From positions 17,422,001 to 17,486,000 of the forward strand of contig CM106586.1 in the NCBI GenBank assembly GCA_048013815.1: a stretch of 64,000 nt of DNA, written 5' to 3'. Every line of letters begins with the position of its first letter. The first letter of the stretch is position 1. The notes under the pieces were generated by a model that saw only the letters and a list, made by a program, of their open reading frames with translations, ran no database searches and was not told the DNA's origin. This DNA is from Setoptus koraiensis. Its lineage: Eukaryota > Arthropoda. Below, one piece after another: positions 49,001-59,260 of this stretch. The translations under genes and the position numbers were made by a program.

Positions 49001-51994
49001 TTCCAATGTTAGTATTTTCTCGTAAGAATAACGAGCTCGTAACAAATTCAATTCATCTTTCATCACAGATTTTGGGAGATCCGGTATATTTTCCGATAAG
49101 AAACTAATGTCGAGTTCACTCAATCCCTCAGTGATTAGCCTGCCTATTTGCTGGACATTGTTTCGTCTTTTATGCAAACCAATCAATTTCAATCTCAAAT
49201 AATTTATGGGAAATATTAGGTCCTTCAAGAAAACTTTGTGTTTAGGAATATCTGACAATCTTAAAATATCCTGATAATAACGGAGGTAGTTGTATAGCGA
49301 GATGAGCGAAGCATCATCTGTTTTTCTCTTAATGATTATAGGTAATTCTGTGGGAGTATTATGATTGCAGTCTCCAATCAAATCCTTCATGAGATATGAC
49401 ACTTTCAGCTCGTTATCATAAAAAGATGGATGAAATAATGATTGTAGTGTGGTTATTCTATTTAATTCAACATCAATGTCCTTCATAAGACTTTTGTTGG
49501 AGTAAGTTTGGAAATCATTTGGAATTCTGGAGATACTGGCCAATAAATAGTGAGATACATCGAATAGATGCTGTCCATGTGACATTGTCTCCTCTTTGTA
49601 TTGATCATCAAACTCATCATCCCAAGAGTTTAACCATTTTTTCACTACTTCATAATTTGTACGAGCGAAAGTTTCGCGATTAATTGATGAACTGGATAAC
49701 GATAGTAACTTCAGTAGTTTAGAAAATACAAATTTATCGTCGATGTTGTTGATTTTATCGACGTATTTGTGAGCTTCATTAGATTTGCCAAGTTTGACGG
49801 AAGCTTCAGCTGCCAGTTTCAAAATTTTATCCTGGAGACCGGGTTCAAATTCTACATAATCTCCATTGAAAATCCCGGAAATGAACTCATCCGCTAACTT
49901 GAGAGTATCCTCAAAGCGGCACTCAAGATTACTTATTTCCAATTTTAAATGAGGCATGCCTTTCAAGATGTGTTCAGAAACAAAGACATCGATACCATGA
50001 AGGAGGTCGATGTTCTTGAGTCCTTTCGCAGCTTCACAGAGGTATTGTAGAGATTCTTCGAGATGGCCACCTTTGTCGGAGGAATCAGAATTCCTGCGGG
50101 AGTTTGATTTCATGTTGAATTCGTATAGTGACATGCTCGCATGTTGCCAAGCATCAGCAAAACTTTTGGACTCTAGTGCCATCTTTGTTAATTTCAATCT
50201 ATTGAGTGACACTAAACTAGTGAATGACTTCTCGTTGGTAACATAAAAGGATTTTGTTGCTTCGTCTAAATGATCGAGATCACTTGTTGGGTTTTCTATG
50301 TGATGTTTGAGTAATTTTTCAAATACGTCGAATATAAACAACAACATCTTACGCTTGAGCTCGCAAATGAATGGCTCTTGGTATGCTGAATTATTTGACT
50401 CTGATTCCTTGCTAGATGTAGTAGAATTGACGTTCAAAGTGTAATGGTTGTCGAGACTAGTCTGAAGAGAGTTCAATGAGTCTTTCACATTGCCGTAAGG
50501 CGTCTTGAATTTACTAAGAAAACAATATCGCATTGATTCCCAGCATGAATAAAATATTAAATAGTTTAGATTATGACCTAATCGACTAGAATCTGAAAGC
50601 ACTGATCTGGTTATTTCCTTTGTACTGGTGGAATCATAAACATGCTTGAAACTTGAAAAAATATCACTTGCTTCTGATTGCTCGAGCACACTACTGGGTG
50701 GGGGACCAAGAAGCCAACTCATAATAGCTACCATACTATCAGATACAAAAGTGATGGGCGGTGAACTTTCCATAAGCTGAATTTTTGATAGATGAATTGG
50801 GTCCTCAGGAATGTTGTTTATGTAATTTGGTGTGTGCAACAGATTTGAATTTTTATGGTGTGGCAGATCCGGCAAATGGGCATAGATTTGCCTTCCGAGC
50901 TTCATTTCCTTGGGTGGACTCGATGAGTTATAATGCACATGAGAAAGAAAACAATTCAGCAGTGTATTGTAGGAGAGTATCGGATCTTTCCAGTCTGACT
51001 TTTGAGCAAGGATTCTAGCAAACTTCAAGCTTAGATTGTGGTTGGACTCGGATTTATACATGTTCATCACAGTACGTCTGGTGATTATGTTTGCTAAAAT
51101 ATATATAAAAGGCATCTGAGATAGGGAAATTCCCGATTTGTGGTGCGAAAATAGTTCATTCAATATTTCATTAGCCCATATCAGACCTTGTTCCTCGATT
51201 GCACTTAAAAAAATATAGTTCTCTTTCTTATATCTGGCACATTGTGATAAATTTAAGGCCATTTCTATTGTTTGGACGACAAGATGTGGCAAACCGGATA
51301 GTCGTTTTGTCAATGGCTCGATAATTTCGTGGGAGATGGCAAGGTTGCTTTCTATTAAATCACTCAAATTGACGAAATGATCAAAATTGCGAGAGAACTT
51401 GTGTGTAACATGTAGTCGAGAAACGAAGGCTGCCAGTTCTTTTGTATCACGATTTTCAAAAATTTGTGTATAATTCAACTGTAATTGAGATTGCATGATA
51501 TCCATGACGAGACAGGCTATGTAAGTGGTCAGTAAGGGGCCATAATTTTGATTAATAGTACCTAGGTTGGTCGATCCTCTGAGTATGAGAGTGGCTAGTA
51601 CAACAAAGGAGTCTAGCTTGACTTCAGTTAGCTCATCTGCATTCTGGGAGGCTGTCTTTTTTCCTGGCCTGTTGTTTTTGAATAGATTCTTCTCTTTAGC
51701 AAAAATATCAAGGTATCTATCTATGAGAACAATGGGCCCATCAATTGTGGAACGGATATCGTACAGTTCATCTGGTGGATCATAGTTTGTTAGTAATTGT
51801 ACCATCTTCCTGGCAGAGTAGTGCAGCATATTGAAGTCGTTGGTACTAATGATCTCATTATGTATTTGAGGTAACTTATCGAATATAGCTTGTTGGATAT
51901 TGTTTAGATTGTAATGAGGTATTTGGCTCGCTAATAGGGATAAGTTATCGGGATGGAATAGTTTCTCGGCCTTTGTTAAATTTTGTTGAGTCAT
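46058..51994 (-). CDS. SMG1: SMG1-like PI3K-related kinase
   Basis: This is one uninterrupted exon of 1,978 residues. SMG1 phosphorylates the helicase UPF1 in nonsense-mediated mRNA decay. The first 1,350 residues are helical-repeat and FAT-like sequence with low familiarity. The kinase domain runs from about 1490 to 1790: an ATP-binding segment (LTILGSDGK then FILKGHEDLRLD) near 1500, the catalytic loop GLGDRHMDN near 1698, and the metal-binding HIDYN, where the Tyr in place of Phe is typical of SMG1. It continues VPFRLTQN and GLEGGF, as in SMG1. An acidic, Ser-rich insert of about 150 residues follows; in human SMG1 this insert exceeds 1,000 residues. The C-terminus is a FATC ending LYEGWTAWV-like (MYEGWTAWV), diagnostic for SMG1. 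Human SMG1 is about 3,660 residues, so this is a much shortened version. All key kinase motifs are present. Confidence 0.95.
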   Translation of the reverse strand: MTQQNLTKAEKLFHPDNLSLLASQIPHYNLNNIQQAIFDKLPQIHNEIISTNDFNMLHYSARKMVQLLTNYDPPDELYDIRSTIDGPIVLIDRYLDIFAKEKNLFKNNRPGKKTASQNADELTEVKLDSFVVLATLILRGSTNLGTINQNYGPLLTTYIACLVMDIMQSQLQLNYTQIFENRDTKELAAFVSRLHVTHKFSRNFDHFVNLSDLIESNLAISHEIIEPLTKRLSGLPHLVVQTIEMALNLSQCARYKKENYIFLSAIEEQGLIWANEILNELFSHHKSGISLSQMPFIYILANIITRRTVMNMYKSESNHNLSLKFARILAQKSDWKDPILSYNTLLNCFLSHVHYNSSSPPKEMKLGRQIYAHLPDLPHHKNSNLLHTPNYINNIPEDPIHLSKIQLMESSPPITFVSDSMVAIMSWLLGPPPSSVLEQSEASDIFSSFKHVYDSTSTKEITRSVLSDSSRLGHNLNYLIFYSCWESMRYCFLSKFKTPYGNVKDSLNSLQTSLDNHYTLNVNSTTSSKESESNNSAYQEPFICELKRKMLLFIFDVFEKLLKHHIENPTSDLDHLDEATKSFYVTNEKSFTSLVSLNRLKLTKMALESKSFADAWQHASMSLYEFNMKSNSRRNSDSSDKGGHLEESLQYLCEAAKGLKNIDLLHGIDVFVSEHILKGMPHLKLEISNLECRFEDTLKLADEFISGIFNGDYVEFEPGLQDKILKLAAEASVKLGKSNEAHKYVDKINNIDDKFVFSKLLKLLSLSSSSINRETFARTNYEVVKKWLNSWDDEFDDQYKEETMSHGQHLFDVSHYLLASISRIPNDFQTYSNKSLMKDIDVELNRITTLQSLFHPSFYDNELKVSYLMKDLIGDCNHNTPTELPIIIKRKTDDASLISLYNYLRYYQDILRLSDIPKHKVFLKDLIFPINYLRLKLIGLHKRRNNVQQIGRLITEGLSELDISFLSENIPDLPKSVMKDELNLLRARYSYEKILTLESCEYSRLSELQEVLRSIEINSASEDLHSRARDLMVKVLIAKGEVKSAIESGVKSASTLMDPIDQHEHVRDNELASFLEKNLPSDTILQTTKVKALETLSTWAHAQRKQTSSTNDNLELAFNTDLKLLVALESCNKEGKLNKLTSTHCALRVLSLIREHGLTGKCRESFQDENFIKRTINIWVQLASQLLCLTLKNTDDKQEPSEQNWQSCLFNLLKKICSHSPQVLLYPVIVGNLDFVESLQHLPEQTCRDQKQILLKRAIAWLELKDILQRTLKDSKNENADIVGETEKFIKELRKITSLWGEHLFNVSGRIMQRIQHLLKSLQELKSPSDACKNTTDEKQKKIAIDKWQNVIDYSLGLMKTIMSFIERQAQQTTSSKYETWFCSAFSKTLLDIMAKLDQINKSLSIDSSDEFDPFSESNLALLINVGGLFDFCRHLVHEYNKDNRNKLYMEVISPTLSRLDSSCILMPGCCSSSTTSTEKPVFISKVKQVIRILISKTCPKKLTILGSDGKNRSFILKGHEDLRLDRHIMQLFSLINRVLAKNKSTRYQYSLRHYAVTPLSTRSGLIEWIDAPPIYSFYRAWLSHNTIRHRLEYQHKPAPPVHPLKPHEIFYNKLTLLGNQGVAKILSVNYLNVDRKKWNIQLLVKVLAELEKETPDNLIADHLWIKSVNAHEHWIKTQTFIHSCSVMSMVGYLIGLGDRHMDNLLLDSSSGEIIHIDYNMSFDMARTWLRIPEQVPFRLTQNFIRAFGFAGLEGGFTRSCEKVLSILKENKSTLLHLLNPLYWEFIIESEDDKIKSDQKLVDFTTTNNDVPTASVSATAAPQKDKDVCIQETIEECAEEEEDPSSSSNTDCEKNQVANNDDPNKLASQNVEYQDGFNLSQTLNMQRCIKTPTRLTKTQALDEYAAIESKLDGTDELVRSYHYQQKTVSMKPGHTQDAPDLIGLIDTHTTEEQVEALIHAATSSVNKARMYEGWTAWV

Positions 51995-52903
51995 GATGAG
52001 AGCTTTTACAAAAAGGTAAAAATAGGTGGATATGGGGAACCAGATAGGTGTCTGGTGAAGTCACTGTCAGCGATTGAACATTCGTAATGACAAGCAATAA
52101 TTCGCACAACGTGTCGGCTAGAAAGTGGTGATCCTACGAGAGAATAATCTAGTGCGCATGCACCATAAATATTCAAATGTGGAGTATTTTTGTTTTGATT
52201 TCGTTTATTACATGTATCCTTTCGGAGTATAGTTCAAGGCGCAGATTTATCACGATTCCGGGCAAAAGACGGATTAGTATTTGCCCGTAGTATTTGCGAA
52301 CCCAGGCGTAAATAATTGTTACAAATATTGCTTCTCACTGCCAGCAATGTGGATCTTTGAAAAAAATCAGAGAAGACACCTTCAAATAAACACATGAAAT
52401 CACCAACACGAGACCAATCAAGGTCCCTGCTGGGTTGTAGTTATCCACTGGAATAATCATTTATGACCCCTTCTATGCAGAACATCCTTTCGAAGTATTT
52501 CTACGATGAAATTCAGGATAATGTCGTGCGAAAATATCATGCCATGGGATCATTTAGAGCTCGAGCACCGACCGCAGGAAAGCTCACAATTTTCACAGCA
52601 TAAACTCCACGCCTACCCAATGTTTTTAACTTCAATACGTTGAAATTGCTTATATTTAAATCTCGATCCTTCAAGAATGACTATAGGATAAATTAGATTA
52701 GCGATAGTTTTTATTTCAATCGAGCTTTTCCAGCAGTCGAAGTTCATTAGAAAAAACACAGACATGAAATTTTCGCTAGGATATAGTTTGGTTATATTTT
52801 CAACAGGTAGCTTCCGAATCAGAAGTCAGGGAAATGAACGATACTAATCAACCGGGTGAGGGATGTTCTTTCGCATATCAAAATTGATTACCAGAGCGCC
52901 TCA
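51995..52903. other. 5' flank of SMG1, no gene recognised
   Basis: Mixed-composition DNA between SMG1 and the dsRBD-like gene, both on the minus strand. It must hold the SMG1 promoter. No coding content or clear regulatory motif is seen. Confidence 0.5.
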
Positions 52904-53323
52904 TCAAAACTCTTTATGCAGCTCAGGCTTTGTGGACAAAATCAGCCTCAATGCAATCAAGAGCTTGGTGGCGGCCTGCTGTTTGGCATCGGTCATGGAC
53001 ACATCCGACGTAGCCCACATTAGCACTATCGCAGCATTATTATAGGACGCCTTTAGGATGCATTTGTGGGGACATTTGTTATCCGCATAAAACTCAAAGG
53101 CAAATAATTGGATATTATATGAATTAATGAGGTGTTGTATTATTTCCATTTTATCTGCTTGAGCACTCTTGGACTTTTCCATGGCGGAGTCTAGTTTCTC
53201 TTGGTGGGCTTCCACTTGGTAGTTGGTTAAATTATCCTCGAAGAATCTGTCGTAACTTAGAGCATCATGTCTGACTCTGTCGTGATAATTCTTGATCCGG
53301 AAGAAATCATTTTCTCGAGCCAT
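52904..53323 (-). CDS. Small protein with a possible double-stranded RNA-binding fold
   Basis: The ATG at 53323 gives 139 residues; an upstream TTG in frame is not a plausible start. Residues 1-55 are highly charged and probably helical (MARENDFFRIKNYHDRV). Residues 58-130 have an order like a dsRNA-binding domain: a helix (EIIQHLINSYN), strands with aromatic residues (IQLFAFEFYADNKCPHKC), and a C-terminal helix with the AKQQAATKLLIAL pattern that ends such domains. The usual basic KKxAK motif at the start of the last helix is weak, so RNA binding is uncertain. I cannot name the gene. It is in tandem with SMG1 but separated by 900 bases. Confidence 0.55.
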   Translation of the reverse strand: MARENDFFRIKNYHDRVRHDALSYDRFFEDNLTNYQVEAHQEKLDSAMEKSKSAQADKMEIIQHLINSYNIQLFAFEFYADNKCPHKCILKASYNNAAIVLMWATSDVSMTDAKQQAATKLLIALRLILSTKPELHKEF

Positions 53324-54310
53324 TTTACATTCCAATCGATTAATTCAATACAATAAGATTAATATATGTTCAAAACTGACCACCGTTATGAAAGGTAGAC
53401 AAAAAATGATGATACCATTGATGTAGCAGCGAGCAGCAGCTCAATCAAATAAAAAAAAAACTAATAAAAAGGTATAACATCGTCAATGCGTGACTGATGA
53501 GTCATCACAAATTTGAAAAAACGTTCACCAACAACAAGTACATGTAAACATTTAGTTCATAATGTTATACATTGTATGCGCACAGAAAGTTGGTCGCGAC
53601 CGTCGCATGTCATTACGGTCACATTGGGCGTGTAAAAGAGGTTCGCGTCTTCGATCGGACGAAAAGTTCTAAATAATATATGCCAATATAATTATATCCA
53701 TACTGATTTGCACCTTGTCAACCAACAATTGTAATAGCAATTATTTGAAACAAGGGCATATAAGGCAGGCTCTGCTTGATTATTCATTCCTTTTTTGCCC
53801 TCAGAGGTGGGCCGCGCGCACAGGTAAAAGTAACCTGCTTACAGCGCACTTACAAGTTGTTGTGCGCTATTTTTCCAATGAAATTACCTCGGTTCATAAA
53901 AGAACCGGCAGAGCGGCGCCACTCAGCTTTTTGTAAGCAGGGTAAAAGAGTGGCAGCCGAGGAGTAGGATTGCGAACTGACTAATAGACAAGGCGCCCGC
54001 TTGCGTACGCTTTCAAGCGCCCGATTGTGAGCACGCTAGACTCTAGCGGTTAGAGCAAGCAATCATAAAAAGCAACCAATAAATAAAAAATTTTATGATA
54101 CAGTCCAGATCCAACTGCACATTTATCGGGCCAGTCAGATTTTTATCTAAATCGGAAGTGGGTGCATGGGAAAATTCGCACACAGTAGCTGTTGTTGAAT
54201 TATTAAATTTCGAAATCACGTGGCAACAACCCTTCCTTTATTCGATTGCCGTTGCGGTCTAAAGATTTTGTGTCATCATCATTTGATTCAAATCATTTGC
54301 TTGTCTGGAC
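53324..54310. other. Intergenic DNA with a foldback cluster
   Basis: No gene is recognised. The left part is the promoter side of the dsRBD-like gene. A cluster of inverted repeats lies at about 53834-53941. The plus-strand frames there run through the foldback and are not convincing. Confidence 0.5.
53834..53941. repeat. Foldback with nested hairpins
   Basis: The outer arms CCTGCTTACA (53834-53843) and TGTAAGCAGG (53932-53941) are exact complements. Inside are AGCGCAC/GTGCGCT (53843-53849 and 53862-53868) and CGGTTC/GAACCG (53890-53895 and 53902-53907). The nested order suggests a small non-autonomous foldback element. No coding content. Confidence 0.65.
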
Positions 54311-55240
54311 CTATATTAATGTTGGTTTCTTACGAAAAATATACAACGACGAAATGGGCTTGACGAAATGGTTGTCAGTACATTGACATTTGTCGCAACA
54401 ATAACTTTTACTATATTGACTAAAATATTCTTGACTTGGCGACAGTTGGCTACAAATTTTGTCCTTTTCTTGGATACATGAAGCATCAGCTGGTTTGTTT
54501 TGTGTCATTCGGACGATGCCCGAGCATAATTTACAAGACAGGCGAGCCTGGCAGCAGGGTTGAGCGGCAAATATATCAAAATCGTACATTGTTCCTAGAA
54601 TAAAATGAGATCCGATCCATGGCTGAAAGCAATACTTGCAAAGTATATCAAATGTCCAACCTTCCAGACATGGCATACACACTGCATTAATGTGTTTCTC
54701 GGAGGTTGTAGTTAAAAATTTACTCTCCGTTGATGCATGATGCTGCTTTAATGGAGAGACATTTGCGTTTATAGTTGTAGTTGTATTGGTTGTCTTAACT
54801 TTGGCCGACAGGCTATGATGCTGCACGGGCGATTGAAAGAAGGCCCCTTCCAATAGGGGATATTTGTCATAAATAGTTAGTAGGGTCTGACAAACAATGC
54901 AACACGCTTTGCTCATTTTGTTTGCGCTCAAATTAGATAAAATATACCATCTAACTTCGTCATTTCCGTGACTTCCATCATCTTCCATTTTAATATGATA
55001 AGAATTAATTTTGTGTTTAGGTAATAAACTAAAAGCTTTGTAATCTGTTCTCCTAGCAAATATTGATCCGGGCACAACAAATTGTGTGCTCCGGAATGAT
55101 AGTTGATGATAGTTAATAGTGTTACTATAATTATTTTTGTTATTGTAGTTGTATCGTAGTGATTGACTGTTGGATAATGATTGACCGGTGGATGCTGTAG
55201 GTCGTTCGACAAAGTTTGCGCTTTTGTTGTTTGATTTCAT
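54311..55240 (-). CDS. hdc: Headcase-domain protein, lacking the N-terminal HECA domain
   Basis: The frame gives 309 residues from the ATG at 55240. Residues 1-110 are Asn/Ser/Tyr-rich and unlike a domain. Residues 111-140 (CCIVCQTLLTIYDKYPLLEG then AFFQSPVQH) and 185-300 (CMPCLEGW, CKYCFQPWIGSHFILGTMYD, FDIFAAQPCC, CKLC, CDKC and HFVKP) match the middle/C-terminal Headcase domain, with its paired Cys zinc ligands intact. Drosophila Headcase controls imaginal cell differentiation and quiescence and binds Unkempt in growth signalling. Family members also carry an N-terminal Cys/His-rich HECA domain; I found no exon for it in the 4 kb upstream. It may sit in an exon I cannot see, or be lost. 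Confidence 0.8.
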   Translation of the reverse strand: MKSNNKSANFVERPTASTGQSLSNSQSLRYNYNNKNNYSNTINYHQLSFRSTQFVVPGSIFARRTDYKAFSLLPKHKINSYHIKMEDDGSHGNDEVRWYILSNLSANKMSKACCIVCQTLLTIYDKYPLLEGAFFQSPVQHHSLSAKVKTTNTTTTINANVSPLKQHHASTESKFLTTTSEKHINAVCMPCLEGWTFDILCKYCFQPWIGSHFILGTMYDFDIFAAQPCCQARLSCKLCSGIVRMTQNKPADASCIQEKDKICSQLSPSQEYFSQYSKSYCCDKCQCTDNHFVKPISSLYIFRKKPTLI

Positions 55241-58200
55241 GTTAATGGGCGTCGGACTCGACGATTATGTTTGTTTTGGTAGATGATGATAAATAATTAA
55301 ATTGTATTAAATTATTCGTTTATATCAACTAAATGGTGTTTAAATTATTGTTAGTTATTCACTGTATGAATATGAACATGCTTGTCAGTCACTGCCGCTC
55401 AAATAGTGTAAACTGCGACAGTGTTTGTGTCACTAACTAACGGTGCAAAAGCAAATGCGATGCTCTCACCTAAATTAGCGAATAATATTCGTCCTTTGCA
55501 TTCTCTGGTTACTCGAGTTCGCCTGACTCCAGTTTGGTGCATCGTGGTCGTTGCGGAGTAGATGCCAATCACAATTGCAATCCCTTCTCATCGTGGACGA
55601 GAAAGAAAGTGTAAACAAGTTGTTGTTGTTGTAACCATTATTATTGTTTTCAGTGCACTCTATCCATGAGTCTCATACAAGTGCAGGATGAGAGTAGTCA
55701 CTACGACGATCATAATGGCGGCTGTTGCAAGCACTAGCAGGATGGAAATGGCCGACTGCGAAGAAATGGTTAGTTTGCTATATCCAACGCACTGCACTAG
55801 ACAAGAACAAGCCTGGAAGTTACAACAACAAGTAAACAACAAGTACACTACATAACCGAGTGCATTCCAGTTGCAGAAGCAACAACAACAACAACCACAA
55901 CAGCAGCAGCATGGATTTGCCGTGTCCCTAGAGCCTATAGGCTATAGGTAGAGAGAGAGGGAGAGCTGCCATGATGGATATAAATGTTGAACACTCGTGT
56001 CGTATTTGGACAGTCAGAAGAATTTCATGCCATCCCCCCCCCCCTTAGCGCATAACCCTGAAACACCAGAACTGCGGACAGGGTTTAGGCATTATTTTTT
56101 TCCACTGTCCAAATACTCTCTCACACGGTTGTATGACAGGACACGTGCTTTTGAGTTTTATGTAACACGGCGATAATCATTGATGTAAGACACTCACACG
56201 TGCTCATCGCTTACTGCTGTAACATGATGATGCTTGATGAAACTATTGGCTTCAAATTAAATCATTTCATTTTCATATCTCATTGAGAGAATTAATCGCT
56301 TTGGATGTTGTTCCATGCACACCAGTGAAGCCATGACTGGTCTCGCCAGAGAAACCCTTTCTATGTTTAGCCAAAATAAAACTATCAGCCTGGATCAAGT
56401 TCATGGTGAACTCTTGCAATTTGCAACAGATATAATTAGCTCTGATATTTGAGAAATCTTTTCAAAAATGCACTCGCTTTCTTTAGACTGCCCTGCTTAG
56501 AGCATGCGCTTGTTTAACAAAAGTTTCTCCTCGCTTTTTTCAATTTCATTTCAGATTTTGTAGGCTGGCTACGATTATGTGGCTCATTTGTGTCCCGTTA
56601 TATCGGACACCAATAGATATATTTTAGGCGCTAGGAACATATCGGGCTTATCATGTGAGCTCAGAGTGTCACGTTAAGCACCACTACCTATATTTTTGCC
56701 CTTCAGTTTGCCAGTTTACAAATGGCCACAGCGCTAAGTGCTTAACGCGATATTCAAACACAAAAAAAAACGAAGCTTCATCTGGAACGACGCCACCGAA
56801 TCGCACTCTCCTAAGCACTCTGCTGTCCGGCTGAACAAAGAGACGGGCAGCAGTGATGTCCAAAAGCCTGATGCCTATGAGAGAGACAAATAGGGGATAG
56901 AGAATTAATTATAGTAAAAAGAATCAAGGCCTCGCTACTAATGGTGTGGTGTGAATGCTTGTGACCGACCTTCACCCAGAAATGGGACTCTCTCCCTCAT
57001 TATACTGCTAGATATACTCCACTGAAAGTTCACCTATAATTTGCATCGCTTATGTGATATCATCGCGCCGAGCACAACTTGAAGTGTAGTTGCTTCAGCG
57101 AGCACCTAAAAAAGGATGTTTATTATTGTTGAGAACGGAACATGTTGTCAGTTGAATTGAATTAGGTTTAGGCATTGTTTCTAGCAATAGCATCTATGTT
57201 ACTCCATATGTTGGTAGCTGTTGCTGTTTATTAGATAATAGCTGTTTCGCACACATTGAGAAAAAGAATTGGTGCCACAAGCATGAGAAAATAAAATTAT
57301 ACGAATGATAGAAGAATCCATAAAAAATCACCATGTTCGCCTCATTCAATATTGGTCTATCATGATATTGTTTTATCGTGTAACGCCGTTGTATTCACTT
57401 CAGCAAACACTGCTATACATGTAACACTGCACCCTATAAACTGTCAAGTAAACCTTCTCTTATATGTAGACGCATTCAAATGTATAGTCGGAATACAGTT
57501 TGCATAAATTATAGAAATGACCATATGCGCACACAAGCGCTAACTTCACCAGTATCATCGCTACTCACCATTGCCTTATACTGCAGCCTTTGAATAACAA
57601 TCGTCCAGTGACTACTTATGTTCAGATGGGTGACTACAGTTTCACATGACCAATTAGTTAATGCCATCTCTCGAGCAATCTCTGAAAACTTCGCAACAAT
57701 CGTCCCCTGTTGAAGGACCAGTTTCACCTTTCTCAACTTTACTATTCGTTTACTTCATTCGCTTCAACCATCATATAACGAGGCAATCCAGATTTCCGGT
57801 AATAAACAAAATTAAAGCCCCATTTGTTGACGCATTCTTCCGGTTACTTTTGAGTTACTCTCAAGTCAACTGATCGAGCAATATAGAGACACTATTATGG
57901 TTTCTTTCCCACATACGTGTAAGGCATGGATTATGTGACTTCCATTTTGATCATGGCAACACATTAGGCGAATCGCAGACTAGACTTATTCTGTAACTAG
58001 TTTGTTCACTTTATAAAACCTACTTTATCGGTCGTTCTGGTAAATGTTGTCTTGAGTATGTTGTTAGACACGAGGAATTTCCAACTGTCCAATTTCATGT
58101 GTGCTCAAATCTTACACCGTGTCGCATCTAGCAATATTAAAACTATTTATGACTAACAGAGCACATACATACCTCGAAATGTTGCTCACTATTACTTTTT

Positions 58201-59260
58201 ACTTTCTATACCATAGTGACCACTTTCAGGGAAATGCTGCCAATCTACTATCTCATAGCAGTAATGAAATTGGGTGACTTCGTTAGCTCTTGACTTTCCT
58301 CTTATTTTTCTTTGAAAATCCCGATAGTCGCTCAATGATATCGCTTTGTGATGTCATCAAAAATGTATCTGATGGTGAACATAAATTCTAGCATTCAAGT
58401 TATTAGTTGATATCCTACAGTGCAACTGGTGGAGAAACTGTCTTAGAATCTTTCAACCTTGAGTTAAACATAGCTAAAACCACTAGGCTCATCTCATTTA
58501 GTTGTCCCAATCACTATAGTCTTGAAGGGACGTAAGTAGTTCGTGTGCCAATCGCATAGGAGATTGTTGTTGTAGCTGTCGGTGAAAGAGCGAAACAACT
58601 TTTGACACACACATCACGAAATATCACCGATGTTGCTGCGCCTACCACTACTACTATCACTTACAACAAAGAAGGTTGTGTGGACCAACAGCTAATATCA
58701 TGATTCAACATAGTGGCAACAAGGAAATGAGAGTTGTTTCGTTATTTAGAGGAAGATATGGTTCATAGTTCGGGTTGAAGGTGTAATTAATGAGTTCTTT
58801 TTCTTTGAACTCTTTCATACTAAAAATCAGAGCAAATCACAGCTGCTTGTCTCTGTGACCTTCAAGTTAACAGAGCCAAAGTACTTTGATTTATTCTGCA
58901 ATTATTTGCATCTTTTCTCTTACTTCCGGATCAACCAAGGGAACTGAGAACGACAAGATAGTAGTACAGAAGCTATATTTCTATTCAATACATAAACTAT
59001 GATACATATTATACATTTTTGATCGTTTGAGTTTACATTGTCTAGTGAATTCGTTGAAAATATCTTGGTAGCCGAAAATTTGCCGTAGAAGGTTACGAGA
59101 TCATTCACTGTACCATGCGACTCAAAATATCCATCATGTGAATATTTTGAGAGCTGATTCTATAATCTTTTACAATTAATCTTATATTAGTGGTTGAAGT
59201 ATGCTGACTATGTCTAGACATGATTGACTGGAGTTATTACAGAGCAAAAACACTATTATT
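55241..59260. other. 4-kb intergenic region, no gene recognised
   Basis: This separates the Headcase gene from the HIP14 gene, both on the minus strand, and should hold the Headcase promoter. A minus-strand frame at 55660-55848 contains one hydrophobic span and two Cys clusters but has no match. Frames at 57509-57736 and 58920-59108 look random. A foldback lies at 56002-56116. No missing Headcase exon could be found. Confidence 0.45.
56002..56116. repeat. Foldback with 13-base perfect outer arms
   Basis: GTATTTGGACAGT (56002-56014) and ACTGTCCAAATAC (56104-56116) are exact complements. Pairing continues inward with mismatches (ATGCC against GGCAT), and an inner AACCCTG/CAGGGTT pair lies beside a C10 run. 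The shape is that of a small foldback or MITE-like element. Confidence 0.65.

Noticed and set aside
55660..55848. 62-codon minus-strand frame with a hydrophobic span, as a missing Headcase exon or microprotein
   Set aside because: It lacks the HECA-domain Cys/His pattern and has no clear splice sites or homologue; a chance frame is likelier.
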